The translations under genes and the position numbers were made by a program. From Vicinamibacterales bacterium (lineage in GTDB: Bacteria > Acidobacteriota > Vicinamibacteria > Vicinamibacterales > 2-12-FULL-66-21): a stretch of DNA of 64,000 bases. Below, piece after piece: positions 8,500 to 18,725 of the stretch (within the stretch, counting starts at the first letter, position 1; each line of letters opens with the position of its first letter). A model generated the notes under the pieces. The model was not told the origin of the DNA. It was given only the letters and a program-made list of their open reading frames with translations, and searched no databases. The stretch is from assembly GCA_035699745.1 (NCBI GenBank), contig DASSPH010000048.1, positions 22,390 through 86,389 of the forward strand, written 5' to 3'.

Positions 8500-9411
8500 A
8501 TGAAGACGCTGCTCGCGGCGGGACTCGCGGCCGGCGCGGCCGTCCTGCTGGGCGCCCAGGAGCCGCGGCCGCGGCCGCTGCGCTCCAGCGTCGAGCTGAC
8601 GGTCGTCACCGCCACGGTCCGCGACGCGGAGGGTCGACTGGCGCCGAACCTTCCCCGCGAGGCGTTCGAGATCTTCGAGGACGGCGCGCCGGTGCCGGTC
8701 GCGCAGTTCACGCACGAGCGCGTGCCGCTCGGGCTCGGGCTGCTGCTCGACGTCAGCGACAGCATGTTCGGCCGCAAGATCCGCGACGCGCAGGACGCGG
8801 TGGAGCGCTTCCTGCTGAAGCTGCTGGCGCCGGCCGACGCGTTCTTCGTGATGGCCTTCAACCATCAGCCGCGCCTGCTGTTCGGCTGGAAGGAATCGCC
8901 CGATGGCGTGCACGACGCGCTGGCGCGGCTGAAGCCGACGGGCAGCACCGCGATCTACGACGCGATCGCCGCGTCGATGCCGTTCATCGAGCATCGCCCG
9001 CGCGAGCGCGCCGCGCTGGTGCTGATCACCGACGGCGAGGACAGCGCCAGCGACGTCTCGCTGCACGATCTGCGTCCGGCGCTCCTGCGCAGCGACGCCT
9101 TCGTCTACGCCGTGGCCATCGACTCGCGCGAGACGCAGGCCATCGCCAACAAGCTCAACGTCGGCGCCCTGAACGAGATCACCAGCCAGAGCGGCGGGCG
9201 CACCGAAGTGGTCCGCTCGAGCGCCGATCTCGACGCCGCCACGGCGAGCATTGCCGACGAGCTGAACAACCAGTACGTGCTCGGCTACTCCTCGCCGACG
9301 CCCGGCGACGGGAAGTACCACAGCATCCGCGTGCGGGTGAAGCAGGAGGGGTATCGTGTCCGCGCGCGCAACGGCTACGTCGCCGTCCGTCGCGGCGTCA
9401 GCCCGCGCTGA
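8500..9411 (+). CDS. secreted VWFA-domain protein (acidobacterial VWFA-related family)
   Basis: 303 residues with a signal peptide. After a strand-rich segment (VVTATVRDAEGRLAPNL..FEIFEDGAPVPV) comes a von Willebrand A domain. Its MIDAS motif is intact: DVSDSM, Thr in PTGSTAIYDAI, and Asp in LITDGEDSASD. The C-terminus includes NQYVLGYSSPTPGDGKYHSIRV, the characteristic ending of the acidobacterial VWFA-related proteins. Such proteins probably bind protein ligands through a divalent metal outside the cytoplasm. There is no membrane anchor apart from the signal. No operon partner is on this strand. Confidence 0.88.
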   Translation: MKTLLAAGLAAGAAVLLGAQEPRPRPLRSSVELTVVTATVRDAEGRLAPNLPREAFEIFEDGAPVPVAQFTHERVPLGLGLLLDVSDSMFGRKIRDAQDAVERFLLKLLAPADAFFVMAFNHQPRLLFGWKESPDGVHDALARLKPTGSTAIYDAIAASMPFIEHRPRERAALVLITDGEDSASDVSLHDLRPALLRSDAFVYAVAIDSRETQAIANKLNVGALNEITSQSGGRTEVVRSSADLDAATASIADELNNQYVLGYSSPTPGDGKYHSIRVRVKQEGYRVRARNGYVAVRRGVSPR

Positions 9412-9484
9412 CCGGCAGGCACGGATCCGCGCGCGACGGCCCGGCGCGGCGTGGAAGTCGCGGCGCGCAGTCGTGGGATACTGA

Positions 9485-10864
<1,380 letters not shown>

Positions 10865-10865
10865 C

Positions 10866-10977
10866 GGGGACAGTCCCCATTTCCCGAAAAAGGGGACAGT
10901 CCCCATTTCCGGAAACGGGGGCAGTCGCCGTTCGGAAAAGGGGACTGTCCCCGTTTCCAGAAATGGGGACTGTCCCC
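10866..10977. repeat. array of five GGGGACNGTCCCC palindromes
   Basis: Five 13-bp units lie at 10866-10878, 10892-10904, 10917-10929 (degenerate), 10940-10952 and 10965-10977, with 23-26 bp periodicity. The first two read CAGT and the last two CTGT at the centre, so the halves are inverted around the degenerate middle unit. The spacers are AT-richer (ATTTCC, GAAAA). Each unit is a hairpin and the halves can also pair with each other. It looks like a REP/BIME-type element and may serve as the argG terminator. A GTAAGAT promoter-like element follows directly. Confidence 0.85.
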
Positions 10978-10986
10978 GTTTTTCCG

Positions 10987-10992
10987 TAAGAT
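10987..10992 (+). promoter_or_regulatory. -10-like TAAGAT, 7 bp before the GTG at 11000
   Basis: TAAGAT directly follows the repeat array and ends 7 bp before the GTG of the next gene, which has no Shine-Dalgarno. This is consistent with a leaderless transcript. Confidence 0.4.
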
Positions 10993-10999
10993 CGGGGCT

Positions 11000-11500
11000 G
11001 TGAAGGAGACGGCGATCCGTGGGGCGGGGCTGACGGCGGCGGTCGCGTACGCGGCCGCGATCGGCTGGCTGTACGCGACGCAGCCGCAGACGGTCGCGCA
11101 AGTCGCCGGAGGACTGACCGCGGCCATCGGCGCATACCGCGTCGACCAGCAGGCGTTCGACGACGGGCTGCGGTTCTTCCGCGCCGGTCAGTACCCGGAA
11201 GCGCGCGCCGCCTTCGGCCGCGCCGACGCCGCCGAGCGCGACGCGCGGACGCAGTTCTACATCGCCTACTCGTACTACCGACAGGGCTGGGGACGGGTGT
11301 ACAACGACGACACGCTGTTCGCGCAGGGGCTGGCGCGCGTCGACAAGGCGATCGCGCTCGCACCCGGCGGGCGGCTCGTGATCGACGACCCGGACCTGCA
11401 GATGCGGTCGGCGGACGAGCTGCGGGCCGAACTGCAGCGCGGACTGACGCGCGACGCGTCGGACCTCAATCCGCTCCGGCTGTTCAAGGCGCGCAAATGA
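11000..11500 (+). CDS. membrane-anchored TPR-like protein
   Basis: 166 residues. An N-terminal hydrophobic segment (GAGLTAAVAYAAAIGWLYA, residues 8-26) is followed by a helical region with a TPR-like unit (DDGLRFFRAGQYPEARAAFGRADA..TQFYIAYSYYRQG) and a second helical pair ending in LNPLRLFKARK. The start is GTG at 11000. Its last codons overlap the next ORF by 4 bp (ATGA), so the two form a coupled pair. Function unknown; an anchored periplasmic adaptor is a reasonable reading. Confidence 0.7.
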   Translation: MKETAIRGAGLTAAVAYAAAIGWLYATQPQTVAQVAGGLTAAIGAYRVDQQAFDDGLRFFRAGQYPEARAAFGRADAAERDARTQFYIAYSYYRQGWGRVYNDDTLFAQGLARVDKAIALAPGGRLVIDDPDLQMRSADELRAELQRGLTRDASDLNPLRLFKARK

Positions 11501-12135
11501 CCCCGGTGCGCGAAGCGGTCGTCCTGCCGCTGCTGCTGTTGACGATCGCGCTGGCCGGAGGGCTGCGGCCCGGCGCGCGCGTCGAACTGGCGCCGCCGAC
11601 GCTCTTCGCGCTGATGCTCGCGTCGCTGCTGCTGGCGGCGCTCGTGCGCAGCGGCGCGCTCGCCACCGATCGCCTGCTGCACGCGTCGCGCGGCGCGCTG
11701 GCCAACGCGAACGGCGCGGTGGTGCTGTTCGCGCTGTTCGCGGCCACCGCGCAGGTGCTGACGATGCTGACGCCGGGCAGCGGACTGCCGCTGCTCTTCG
11801 TCGACGTGTTCCTGTTCGTGCTGCTGCTGAACACGCTGGCCGCGGTGCCGGACCGCACGCGACTCCTGCGCAGCCTCGCCATCACGCTCGGCTCCGCGCT
11901 GGCGATCAAATTCATCGTCCTCGCGGCGGTGTCGGGCCCGGCCGACACCCGCCTCGCGCGCGTGGTCATGGCGCTGTTCGACGTCGCGACGTTCGGCGGC
12001 GTGGCGCAGGAGCCGCAGCCGGCCTCTGCCGGTTACCTCGCGTTCGCCACCGTCGCGGCGTACCTCGTCGCCGTCGCCCTGCTGCCGCACGCGCGCGTCC
12101 GGGTGGTCTATACGACCGAGCTTGCGCGAAGATGA
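11497..12135 (+). CDS. polytopic membrane protein, unknown function
   Basis: 212 residues with five or more likely membrane spans (for example AVVLPLLLLTIALAGGL, TLFALMLASLLLAALV, GAVVLFALFAATAQVL, LLFVDVFLFVLLLNTLAAV, LAITLGSALAIKFIVLAAV and YLAFATVAAYLVAVALL). The start overlaps the preceding stop (ATGA). No motif identifies a transported substrate. It probably acts in the inner membrane together with the TPR-like partner. Confidence 0.7.
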   Translation: MTPVREAVVLPLLLLTIALAGGLRPGARVELAPPTLFALMLASLLLAALVRSGALATDRLLHASRGALANANGAVVLFALFAATAQVLTMLTPGSGLPLLFVDVFLFVLLLNTLAAVPDRTRLLRSLAITLGSALAIKFIVLAAVSGPADTRLARVVMALFDVATFGGVAQEPQPASAGYLAFATVAAYLVAVALLPHARVRVVYTTELARR

Positions 12136-12171
12136 GGTGAACGCGGCATCGCGAATGCAAACCGTACGGAT

Positions 12172-12393
12172 ATGGGGCGCGTGAAACGTACCAAGGATGG
12201 GGTCGAAGCCGTCGAACACGCGCTCCGCGGCGTGCACACGTCGGAAAATCACGAGCGAATCGTCAGTTTCGAGCGGCGCCCCGGTTTTCTCACCACGAGC
12301 TCGACGGTTGAAGTGGATGTCGTCGACGACTCACCCACGGAACGAGAAGTGATCGTTCGGCTCCCCCGAGGGACAGGCGGCGAGCGCGACTGA
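12172..12393 (+). CDS. small protein, unknown function
   Basis: A 73-residue, charged, soluble frame (MGRVKRTKDGVEAVEHALRG at the start). A beta-like middle (RRPGFLTTSSTVEVDVV) precedes an acidic stretch and a strand-like EREVIVRLP. It is flanked by short non-coding gaps between the membrane protein and lhr. There is no strong Shine-Dalgarno, and the base composition is slightly less GC-rich than its neighbours. I do not recognise it, and it may not be translated. Confidence 0.4.
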   Translation: MGRVKRTKDGVEAVEHALRGVHTSENHERIVSFERRPGFLTTSSTVEVDVVDDSPTEREVIVRLPRGTGGERD

Positions 12394-12470
12394 CCTCGAC
12401 GGTATCCCGATTTTCCCGCCCGACTGCGTTATCCTGAACGCTTCCCGCGCCGCTCGCGAGAGGCCTTCAG

Positions 12471-15400
12471 ATGTCCTTCTCCCGCTTTCATCCGTTCGTG
12501 CAGCAGTGGTTCCGGACCGCCCTCGGCGAGCCGACGGCGGCGCAGTCGCGCGGCTGGGATGCCATCGCCGCCGGACGGCACACGCTCATTGCGGCGCCGA
12601 CCGGGTCGGGCAAGACGCTCGCCGCCTTCCTCGCCGCCATCGACGACCTGACGCGCGAGGCGCTCGGCGGCGCGCTCCCCGACGAAGTCCGCGTCGTCTA
12701 CGTGTCGCCACTGAAGGCGCTCAGCACCGACATCCACAAGAACCTCGCCGAGCCGCTGCGCGGCATCCAGGCACTGGCCGCGCGCGCCGGATCCCCGCCC
12801 CCCGCCATCACTGCGGCAGTGCGGACCGGCGACACCACCGCGGCGGAGCGCGCCGCCATGCTCCGGACGGCGCCGCACATCCTCGTCACCACACCGGAGT
12901 CGCTGTATCTGCTGCTGACGTCGGACCGCAGCCGCACGATGCTGCGGACGGCGAGGACGGTGATCGTCGACGAGATTCACGCGGTGATCGGCACGCGGCG
13001 CGGCGCGCACCTCGCCCTCTCGCTCGAACGCCTGCAGCAGGCCGCCGGGCGGCCGCTGCTCCGCGTCGGACTGTCGGCGACGCAGAAGCCGATCGAGGAC
13101 GTCGCGCGGTTCCTGACCGGCGGCGCCCCGTGTGACATCGTGGACGCCGGCCATCGCCGCGCGATGGACCTGCGCATCGAGCTGCCGCGATCGCCGCTCG
13201 AAGCGGTGATGGCGCACGAGGTGTGGGAGGAGTACTACGATCGGCTCGCGGCGCTGATCCGCGAGCATCGCACGACGCTCGTCTTCGTCAACACGCGCCG
13301 GATGGCGGAGCGCGTCGCTCGCCACCTCACGGACCGGCTCGGCGCCGACGCCGTCACCGCGCATCACGGCAGCCTCGCCAGGGAGACCCGCCTCGACGCG
13401 GAGCACCGCTTGAAGACGGGGGCGCTCTCCGCGATCGTCGCGACGGCGTCGCTGGAGCTCGGCATCGACATCGGGCATGTCGACCTCGTCTGCCAGATCG
13501 GTTCGCCGCAGCGCATCGCCACGCTGCTGCAGCGCGTCGGCCGTTCCGGCCATACCATCGGCGGCACGCCAAAGGGACGGCTGTTCCCGACGACGCGCGA
13601 CGACCTCGTCGAATGCGCCGCGCTGCTGCGCGCGATCCGGCGCGGCGAGCTGGACGCGATCGTGCCGCAGGATCGGGCGCTCGACGTGCTCGCCCAGCAG
13701 ATCGTCGCCGAGTGCGCCAGCCGCGAGTATGCCGAGGACGAGCTGTTCGGGCTGGTGCGCCGGGCGTGGCCGTACCGAGACCTGCCGCGCACCGACTTCG
13801 ACGCCGTGCTGAAGATGACGGCGGACGGATTCTCCACCCGGCGAGGGCGCCGCGCCGCGCTGGTGCACCGCGACGAGGTCAACGGCAGCGTCCGCGGCCG
13901 CCGCGGCTCGCGCCTGCTCGCGCTCACCTCCGGCGGCGCCATCCCCGAAGTGGCCGACTACCGCGTCGTCCTCGATCCCGGCGAGACGTTCGTCGGCACG
14001 CTGAACGAGGACTTCGCCATCGAGTCGCATGCCGGCGACATCTTCCAGCTGGGCAACGCCTCGTGGCGCATCCTGCAGGTCGCCGGCGGGACGGTCCGGG
14101 TCGCGGACGCGCACGGCATGCCGCCGACCATCCCGTTCTGGCTCGGCGAAGCGCCGGCGCGGAGCGACGAGCTGTCGCGCGCGGTGAGCGACCTGCGCGG
14201 CGACGTCGACCGGCACCTCGCGTCAGGCGCGGACGATCCGCTCTGCGGGCTGGACGAGTTGCGCGACGAGGCGATGGCCGTCGAGCAGGTGCGCGCCTAC
14301 CTCGCCGAAGCGCGCCGCGTGCTCGGCGTGCTGCCGACGCAGGAGACGCTCGTCCTCGAGCGGTTCTTCGACGAGTCGGGCGGCATGCAGCTGGTGCTGC
14401 ACGCCCCCTTCGGCAGCCGGATCAACAAGGCCTGGGCGCTCGCGCTGCGGAAGCGGTTCTGCCGCCAGTTCAACTTCGAGCTGCAGGCGGCGGCGACCGA
14501 AGACGCGCTGATGCTCTCGCTCGGACCGCTGCACTCGTTCCCGCTGTCGGACGTGTTCCGCTACCTGCATCCCGAGACGACGCGCGACGTGCTGGTCCAG
14601 GCGTTCCTCGACGCGCCGGTCTTCGAGACGCGCTGGCGCTGGAACGCGACGCTGTCGCTGGCGGTGCCGCGGCGCCGCGGGTCCCGCAAGGTGGCGCCGC
14701 AGGTGCAGCGCATGCTCGCCGAGGATCTGCTCGCGTCGGTCTTCCCGGACGCCGCCGCATGCCTCGAGAACATTCCAGGCGATCGCCAGATTCCGGATCA
14801 TCCGCTGGTGACCCAGGCGGTGCGCGACTGCCTGGAAGAGGCGATGGACTTCGCAGGGCTGCGCGCCGTCCTGACCCGGATCCACGCCGGGGATCTCCGG
14901 CTCGTCGCGCGTGACACTCCGCAGCCGTCCGTGCTCGCCTACGAGATCCTCGACGCGCGTCCTTACGCGTTCCTGGACGATGCGCCGCTCGAGGAACGCC
15001 GCAGCCACGCCGTTCAGACCAGGCGCGGCGCGCAGACGGCCGACGATCTCGGCGCGCTCGATCCCGCGGCGATCGCGCGGGTGAGGGAAGAAGAGCGGCC
15101 GGATCCGCGCGACGCGGACGAGCTGCACGACGCCCTGATGACGGCGGGCGTCCTCACCGCGGCGGAGATCGGCGGACGCCAGGACCTCGTCGACGCGCTC
15201 CGGGGCACGCGTCGCGCGTCGATGACGCGCCTCGGCCTGGTGGCCGCCGAGCGATCGCCGGAACTGCGCGCCGTCCATCCGGACCTGCGGTTCGAGCCGG
15301 ACGTGGCGCCGCCGCCGTCGCGCGCCCGCGTCTGGAGCCGCGAAGAAGCGCTCGTCGAGCTGTTTCGCGGACGCCTCACGGTCACCGGGCCGGCGACCGC

Positions 15401-16661
15401 CGAGGCGCTGGCGCGTGGGCTCGAGGTCTCACCGCGCGATGCAGACCTCGCGCTGCTGACGCTCGAAGGGGAGGGCGTGATTCTCCGCGGCCACTTCACG
15501 CCGGGCGCGGACCGGCGCGCTCTGGAATGGTGCGACCGCGCGCTGCTCGCGCGCATCCATCGCTATACCGTGTCGCGGCTGCGCGCCGAAATCGAGCCGG
15601 TCAGCCCCGCCGATTTCATGCGGTTCCTGTTCAAGTGGCAGCACGTCGATCCGGCGGACCGACTGACCGGACTCGACGGCCTGCGCGAAGCGGTCGCGAT
15701 GCTCGACGGCTGCGAGCTGCCCGCCGCCGCGTGGGAGCGATCCATCCTGCCGGCGCGCGTCGACGGCTTCGACGGCGCGATGCTCGACATGCTCTGCCTC
15801 GCCGGCGAAGCCGCGTGGTGCCGCCTGTCGCCGCCGGCGGCCGAGATCACGGATCCGCCGCGCCTCGGTCCCGCGACGCCGGTCGCGATCTTCCTGCGCG
15901 AGCATGCGGATGCGTGGCTGGCCCTGCGCGAGTCCGCCGCCGCCCGCGAGGCCCGGCTCGACGACAATGCGCGACGCGTGCTCGATCGGCTGCGCGAGCG
16001 CGGCGCGTCGTTCTACGGCGACCTGCGCCAGGGCACCGGGCTGGACGACGACGCGGCGCGGAGCGCGGTGGGATCGCTGGTCGCAGCCGGTCTCGCGGCG
16101 TCGGACGGATTCTCCGGGCTGCGCGCGCTCCTCTGGAGCGCGCAGGGGCGTCCGGTCACCCTCGATCGCCGCGCCAGCTTCGCCGGCCGCTGGAGCGCGA
16201 TCCCGACCGGTGTCTCCGCGGCTGCGTACGACGCCGCCGTCGAGACGCAGGCCTGGACGCTGCTCCGCCGCTACGGGGTGCTGTTCCGCCGGCTCCTCGC
16301 CCGCGAAGCCGCGGCGGCGCCGTGGCGCGATCTCGCGCGCGTCTGCCGCCGCCTCGAGGCGCGCGGCGAGATCCGCGGCGGCCGCTTCGTCTCGGGCATG
16401 TCGGGCGAGCAATTCGCGCTGCCGCGCGCGGTCGAACGGCTGCGCGAAGTGCGCCGCACGCCGCCGGCGGGCCGCTCGCTGACGATCAGCGCCGCCGACC
16501 CGCTCAACCTCGCCGGGATCGTCACCGCGGGCGAGCGCATCCGCGCCGCGGGACGCGCGACGATCGTCTACCGGGACGGCGTGCTGCAGCCCTCGGCTGA
16601 GCTCGCGCCGATGGGCATCGGGTATGCAGTTTCATCGGCCGAGGAGGCAAACAGCCGATGA
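12471..16661 (+). CDS. lhr: Lhr-type superfamily-2 DNA helicase (long form)
   Basis: A 1396-residue ATP-dependent 3'-5' helicase of the Lhr family, implicated in DNA repair. All core motifs are visible: Walker A APTGSGKT (residues 42-49), motif II DEIH, SATQKP (III), FVNTRRMAERV (IV), ATASLELGIDIGH (V) and QRVGRSGH (VI). They are followed by the winged-helix and beta-barrel parts of the Lhr core, and then a long C-terminal region like that of E. coli-type full-length Lhr. No metallophosphoesterase partner follows; a CBS protein does, overlapping by 4 bp. A GAGAGG lies before the ATG. Confidence 0.93.
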   Translation: MSFSRFHPFVQQWFRTALGEPTAAQSRGWDAIAAGRHTLIAAPTGSGKTLAAFLAAIDDLTREALGGALPDEVRVVYVSPLKALSTDIHKNLAEPLRGIQALAARAGSPPPAITAAVRTGDTTAAERAAMLRTAPHILVTTPESLYLLLTSDRSRTMLRTARTVIVDEIHAVIGTRRGAHLALSLERLQQAAGRPLLRVGLSATQKPIEDVARFLTGGAPCDIVDAGHRRAMDLRIELPRSPLEAVMAHEVWEEYYDRLAALIREHRTTLVFVNTRRMAERVARHLTDRLGADAVTAHHGSLARETRLDAEHRLKTGALSAIVATASLELGIDIGHVDLVCQIGSPQRIATLLQRVGRSGHTIGGTPKGRLFPTTRDDLVECAALLRAIRRGELDAIVPQDRALDVLAQQIVAECASREYAEDELFGLVRRAWPYRDLPRTDFDAVLKMTADGFSTRRGRRAALVHRDEVNGSVRGRRGSRLLALTSGGAIPEVADYRVVLDPGETFVGTLNEDFAIESHAGDIFQLGNASWRILQVAGGTVRVADAHGMPPTIPFWLGEAPARSDELSRAVSDLRGDVDRHLASGADDPLCGLDELRDEAMAVEQVRAYLAEARRVLGVLPTQETLVLERFFDESGGMQLVLHAPFGSRINKAWALALRKRFCRQFNFELQAAATEDALMLSLGPLHSFPLSDVFRYLHPETTRDVLVQAFLDAPVFETRWRWNATLSLAVPRRRGSRKVAPQVQRMLAEDLLASVFPDAAACLENIPGDRQIPDHPLVTQAVRDCLEEAMDFAGLRAVLTRIHAGDLRLVARDTPQPSVLAYEILDARPYAFLDDAPLEERRSHAVQTRRGAQTADDLGALDPAAIARVREEERPDPRDADELHDALMTAGVLTAAEIGGRQDLVDALRGTRRASMTRLGLVAAERSPELRAVHPDLRFEPDVAPPPSRARVWSREEALVELFRGRLTVTGPATAEALARGLEVSPRDADLALLTLEGEGVILRGHFTPGADRRALEWCDRALLARIHRYTVSRLRAEIEPVSPADFMRFLFKWQHVDPADRLTGLDGLREAVAMLDGCELPAAAWERSILPARVDGFDGAMLDMLCLAGEAAWCRLSPPAAEITDPPRLGPATPVAIFLREHADAWLALRESAAAREARLDDNARRVLDRLRERGASFYGDLRQGTGLDDDAARSAVGSLVAAGLAASDGFSGLRALLWSAQGRPVTLDRRASFAGRWSAIPTGVSAAAYDAAVETQAWTLLRRYGVLFRRLLAREAAAAPWRDLARVCRRLEARGEIRGGRFVSGMSGEQFALPRAVERLREVRRTPPAGRSLTISAADPLNLAGIVTAGERIRAAGRATIVYRDGVLQPSAELAPMGIGYAVSSAEEANSR

Positions 16662-17083
16662 AAGTGAAGGAAATCATGACGGCCGTTCCCGCGGTGTGCG
16701 GTCCCGATACGCCGCTCGAGGAAGTGGCGCGGACGATGGTCGGCCGCGACTGCGGCGCCATCCCGGTGGTCGGCCGCAGCGACGACCGCGTCGCCGGCAT
16801 CATCACCGATCGCGACATCGTCGTCCGCGCGGTGGCGGAGGGGCGCAATCCGCTGACGCTGACCGCGTCGGCGTGCATGACCTCGCCGGTGTTCACGATC
16901 GGAGAGGATGCGAGCCTGGACGACTGCACCGACCTCATGGAGTCGAAGAAGGTGCGCCGCGTGCCGGTGGTCTCGGCGAACGGCGCGCTGGTCGGCATCG
17001 TCGCGCAGGCGGACGTGGCGCGGCACGCGTCGCGCAAGGATGCGGGCGAGCTGGTGCGCGACGTCTCCGCGCCGGGGCGCTAG
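16658..17083 (+). CDS. tandem CBS-domain protein
   Basis: 141 residues made of two CBS domains: MTAVPAVCGPDTPLEEVARTM..GIITDRDIVVRAV (residues 7-60) and MTSPVFTIGEDASLDDCTDLM..GIVAQADVARHA (74-130). CBS pairs sense adenosine nucleotides and usually control a partner. The start overlaps the lhr stop (ATGA), and a GAGGAGG sits inside the lhr end, so its translation is probably coupled to lhr. It has no catalytic domain. A link with the helicase is suggested only by gene order. Confidence 0.88.
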   Translation: MKVKEIMTAVPAVCGPDTPLEEVARTMVGRDCGAIPVVGRSDDRVAGIITDRDIVVRAVAEGRNPLTLTASACMTSPVFTIGEDASLDDCTDLMESKKVRRVPVVSANGALVGIVAQADVARHASRKDAGELVRDVSAPGR

Positions 17084-17122
17084 CCTGGCGCGCGTCCGGC
17101 ACGGAGCTGGCGCGGTTCGCGG

Positions 17123-18721
17123 TTAGCGCCGCCGAGAGGCGCGACGGGCCGATTCGAGTTCCGGACGGCCCGGCGCGTCGCCGCGCTCGCAGATCTTGAG
17201 GAGCTGCGCGTTCAATTTGCGCGCGAGCGCCGCATCGCCGCTCTGTGACGCCGCCGCCGCGGCGCCGGCGACGGCGCGGAAACGGTTCGGCTCCTTGACC
17301 ATCACCTTCTGGAACTCCGCGAGCGCCTCCCTGGGCTGTTTCACCTGCAGCAGCATTTCCCCGAGCAGTTCGCGCGCCGGGGCGAGCGGGCCCGGTGTGA
17401 CCGCCGCCTTCTCGGTCTTGTCTTCGCGATCCGCCGCCTCGCGCATCAGGGTCAGCGCCTCGCGTTCCTTCCCGTCCGCGAGCGCGAGCCAGGCGGATGC
17501 GCCGATCTTCTGAATCGTGACCTGTTCGCTCCAGTAGGTCTCCCGTTCCGCGTTCAGGCGATCCACCGCCTTCTGCAGTTCGTCCACCGCGGATCGCGCG
17601 CCGGCGGCGTCGCCGCTGCGCGACGCGCCGATCGCGCGGGCAAACCACGTCAGCGCGTCCGCGTAGGCGACGCGGGTCGCGTGCGGTTCGAGCCTGGCCG
17701 CCGCCGCCCAGTCGCCGCGTTCGAGCGCGTAGCGCGCGGGGATGGCGGCGAGGGCGTATGCGCCCGCGCTCGGCGGCGCGGCGCCCGCTCGCGTCTCGGC
17801 CTGACCGACCCGTCCGGCGGCGAGGTCGACCAGCTTGCGCGCTGCCGCATCCTGCCCGGTCTGCAGGTAAGCGTAGACCTGGTAATCGGTCGCGTGCATC
17901 TCTTCGTAGACGGAGTTCACCTTGCGGGCGGCGTCCGCCGACTGGATGTTCGTGTCGATCGAATCCTGCCAGTAGCCGAGCCGCGTGAACGTGTGCGACG
18001 GCATGTGCAGCGCGTGCGGCGCGTCGGGCGCGATTTTCGCGTAGCGCCGCGCCGCGGCGACAGCCTTCGGCGCGAGTGCCGGGACGTCGTAGCTGTGAAT
18101 GATGTAGTGCGCCAGCCCGGGATGTTCGGGGTGCTCGCGCCACAGCTTCTCGAGCATCCCCCCCGCCTTGGTCTGATCGGCGTAGCTCTTGTCGGCGGGA
18201 TCCGCGGCGCCGGCGATGGCGAGCGCGTAGAACGCGGTCGCTTCGATGTCGTTCGGGTACTTCGCGGCGAGCCGCGCCATCGCGTCGCGGTAGGCGCGGG
18301 TCCGGGTGCGCTGGTCGACCGTGTCGAAGCGGTCGTACAGCGGCGCCAGCGCGGCGATGTAGTCGCGCTCGCGCTCGGTCCTGGCGCCCGCCGCCGCGGC
18401 CTTCTCCAGCGTCGCCCGCGCCGCCTGCACCTGCGCGGCCGGCTTGATGCCGGCGGCGAACGGGTTCCCCCACTGCGCGAGGGCGGCGGCCCAGAAGGCG
18501 ATTCCGCAGGAGGGATCCGTCTTCGTCACTTCCGTGAAGGCGTCGATGGCCGGCCCGAACTCGAACGAGTGCAGCTGCGCCATCCCGTGCGTGAAGGCCG
18601 ACTGCACGCCGGGCGCGCAGGAGTTCTCGAATTTCACCGTGCCGAGATTGCCGCCGTGCTGATGCTCTTGCACCGGCAGGTGGACGGCGACGAGGATCGA
18701 CAGCGCGATGGCGGCATGCAT
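17123..18721 (-). CDS. secreted TPR-repeat protein
   Basis: 532 residues with a signal peptide (MHAAIALSILVAVHLPVQ) and then a long series of helical repeats with TPR character: FEFGPAIDAFTEVTKTDPSCGIAFWAAALAQWG, further units with ALYDRFDTVDQRTRTRAYRDAM, and a C-terminal LLGEMLLQVKQPREALAEFQKVM. The block APHALHMPSHTFTRLGYW is typical of these secreted TPR proteins. There is no catalytic motif. It lies 4 bp downstream of the HhH gene, as the last gene of a three-gene operon. It probably acts as a periplasmic scaffold. Confidence 0.82.
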   Translation of the reverse strand: MHAAIALSILVAVHLPVQEHQHGGNLGTVKFENSCAPGVQSAFTHGMAQLHSFEFGPAIDAFTEVTKTDPSCGIAFWAAALAQWGNPFAAGIKPAAQVQAARATLEKAAAAGARTERERDYIAALAPLYDRFDTVDQRTRTRAYRDAMARLAAKYPNDIEATAFYALAIAGAADPADKSYADQTKAGGMLEKLWREHPEHPGLAHYIIHSYDVPALAPKAVAAARRYAKIAPDAPHALHMPSHTFTRLGYWQDSIDTNIQSADAARKVNSVYEEMHATDYQVYAYLQTGQDAAARKLVDLAAGRVGQAETRAGAAPPSAGAYALAAIPARYALERGDWAAAARLEPHATRVAYADALTWFARAIGASRSGDAAGARSAVDELQKAVDRLNAERETYWSEQVTIQKIGASAWLALADGKEREALTLMREAADREDKTEKAAVTPGPLAPARELLGEMLLQVKQPREALAEFQKVMVKEPNRFRAVAGAAAAASQSGDAALARKLNAQLLKICERGDAPGRPELESARRASRRR

Positions 18722-18725
18722 GGCG

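Noticed and set aside
10866..10977. CRISPR array at the argG end
   Set aside because: The spacers are not unique sequences of constant length, and the repeats are short palindromes in two orientations. No cas gene is near.
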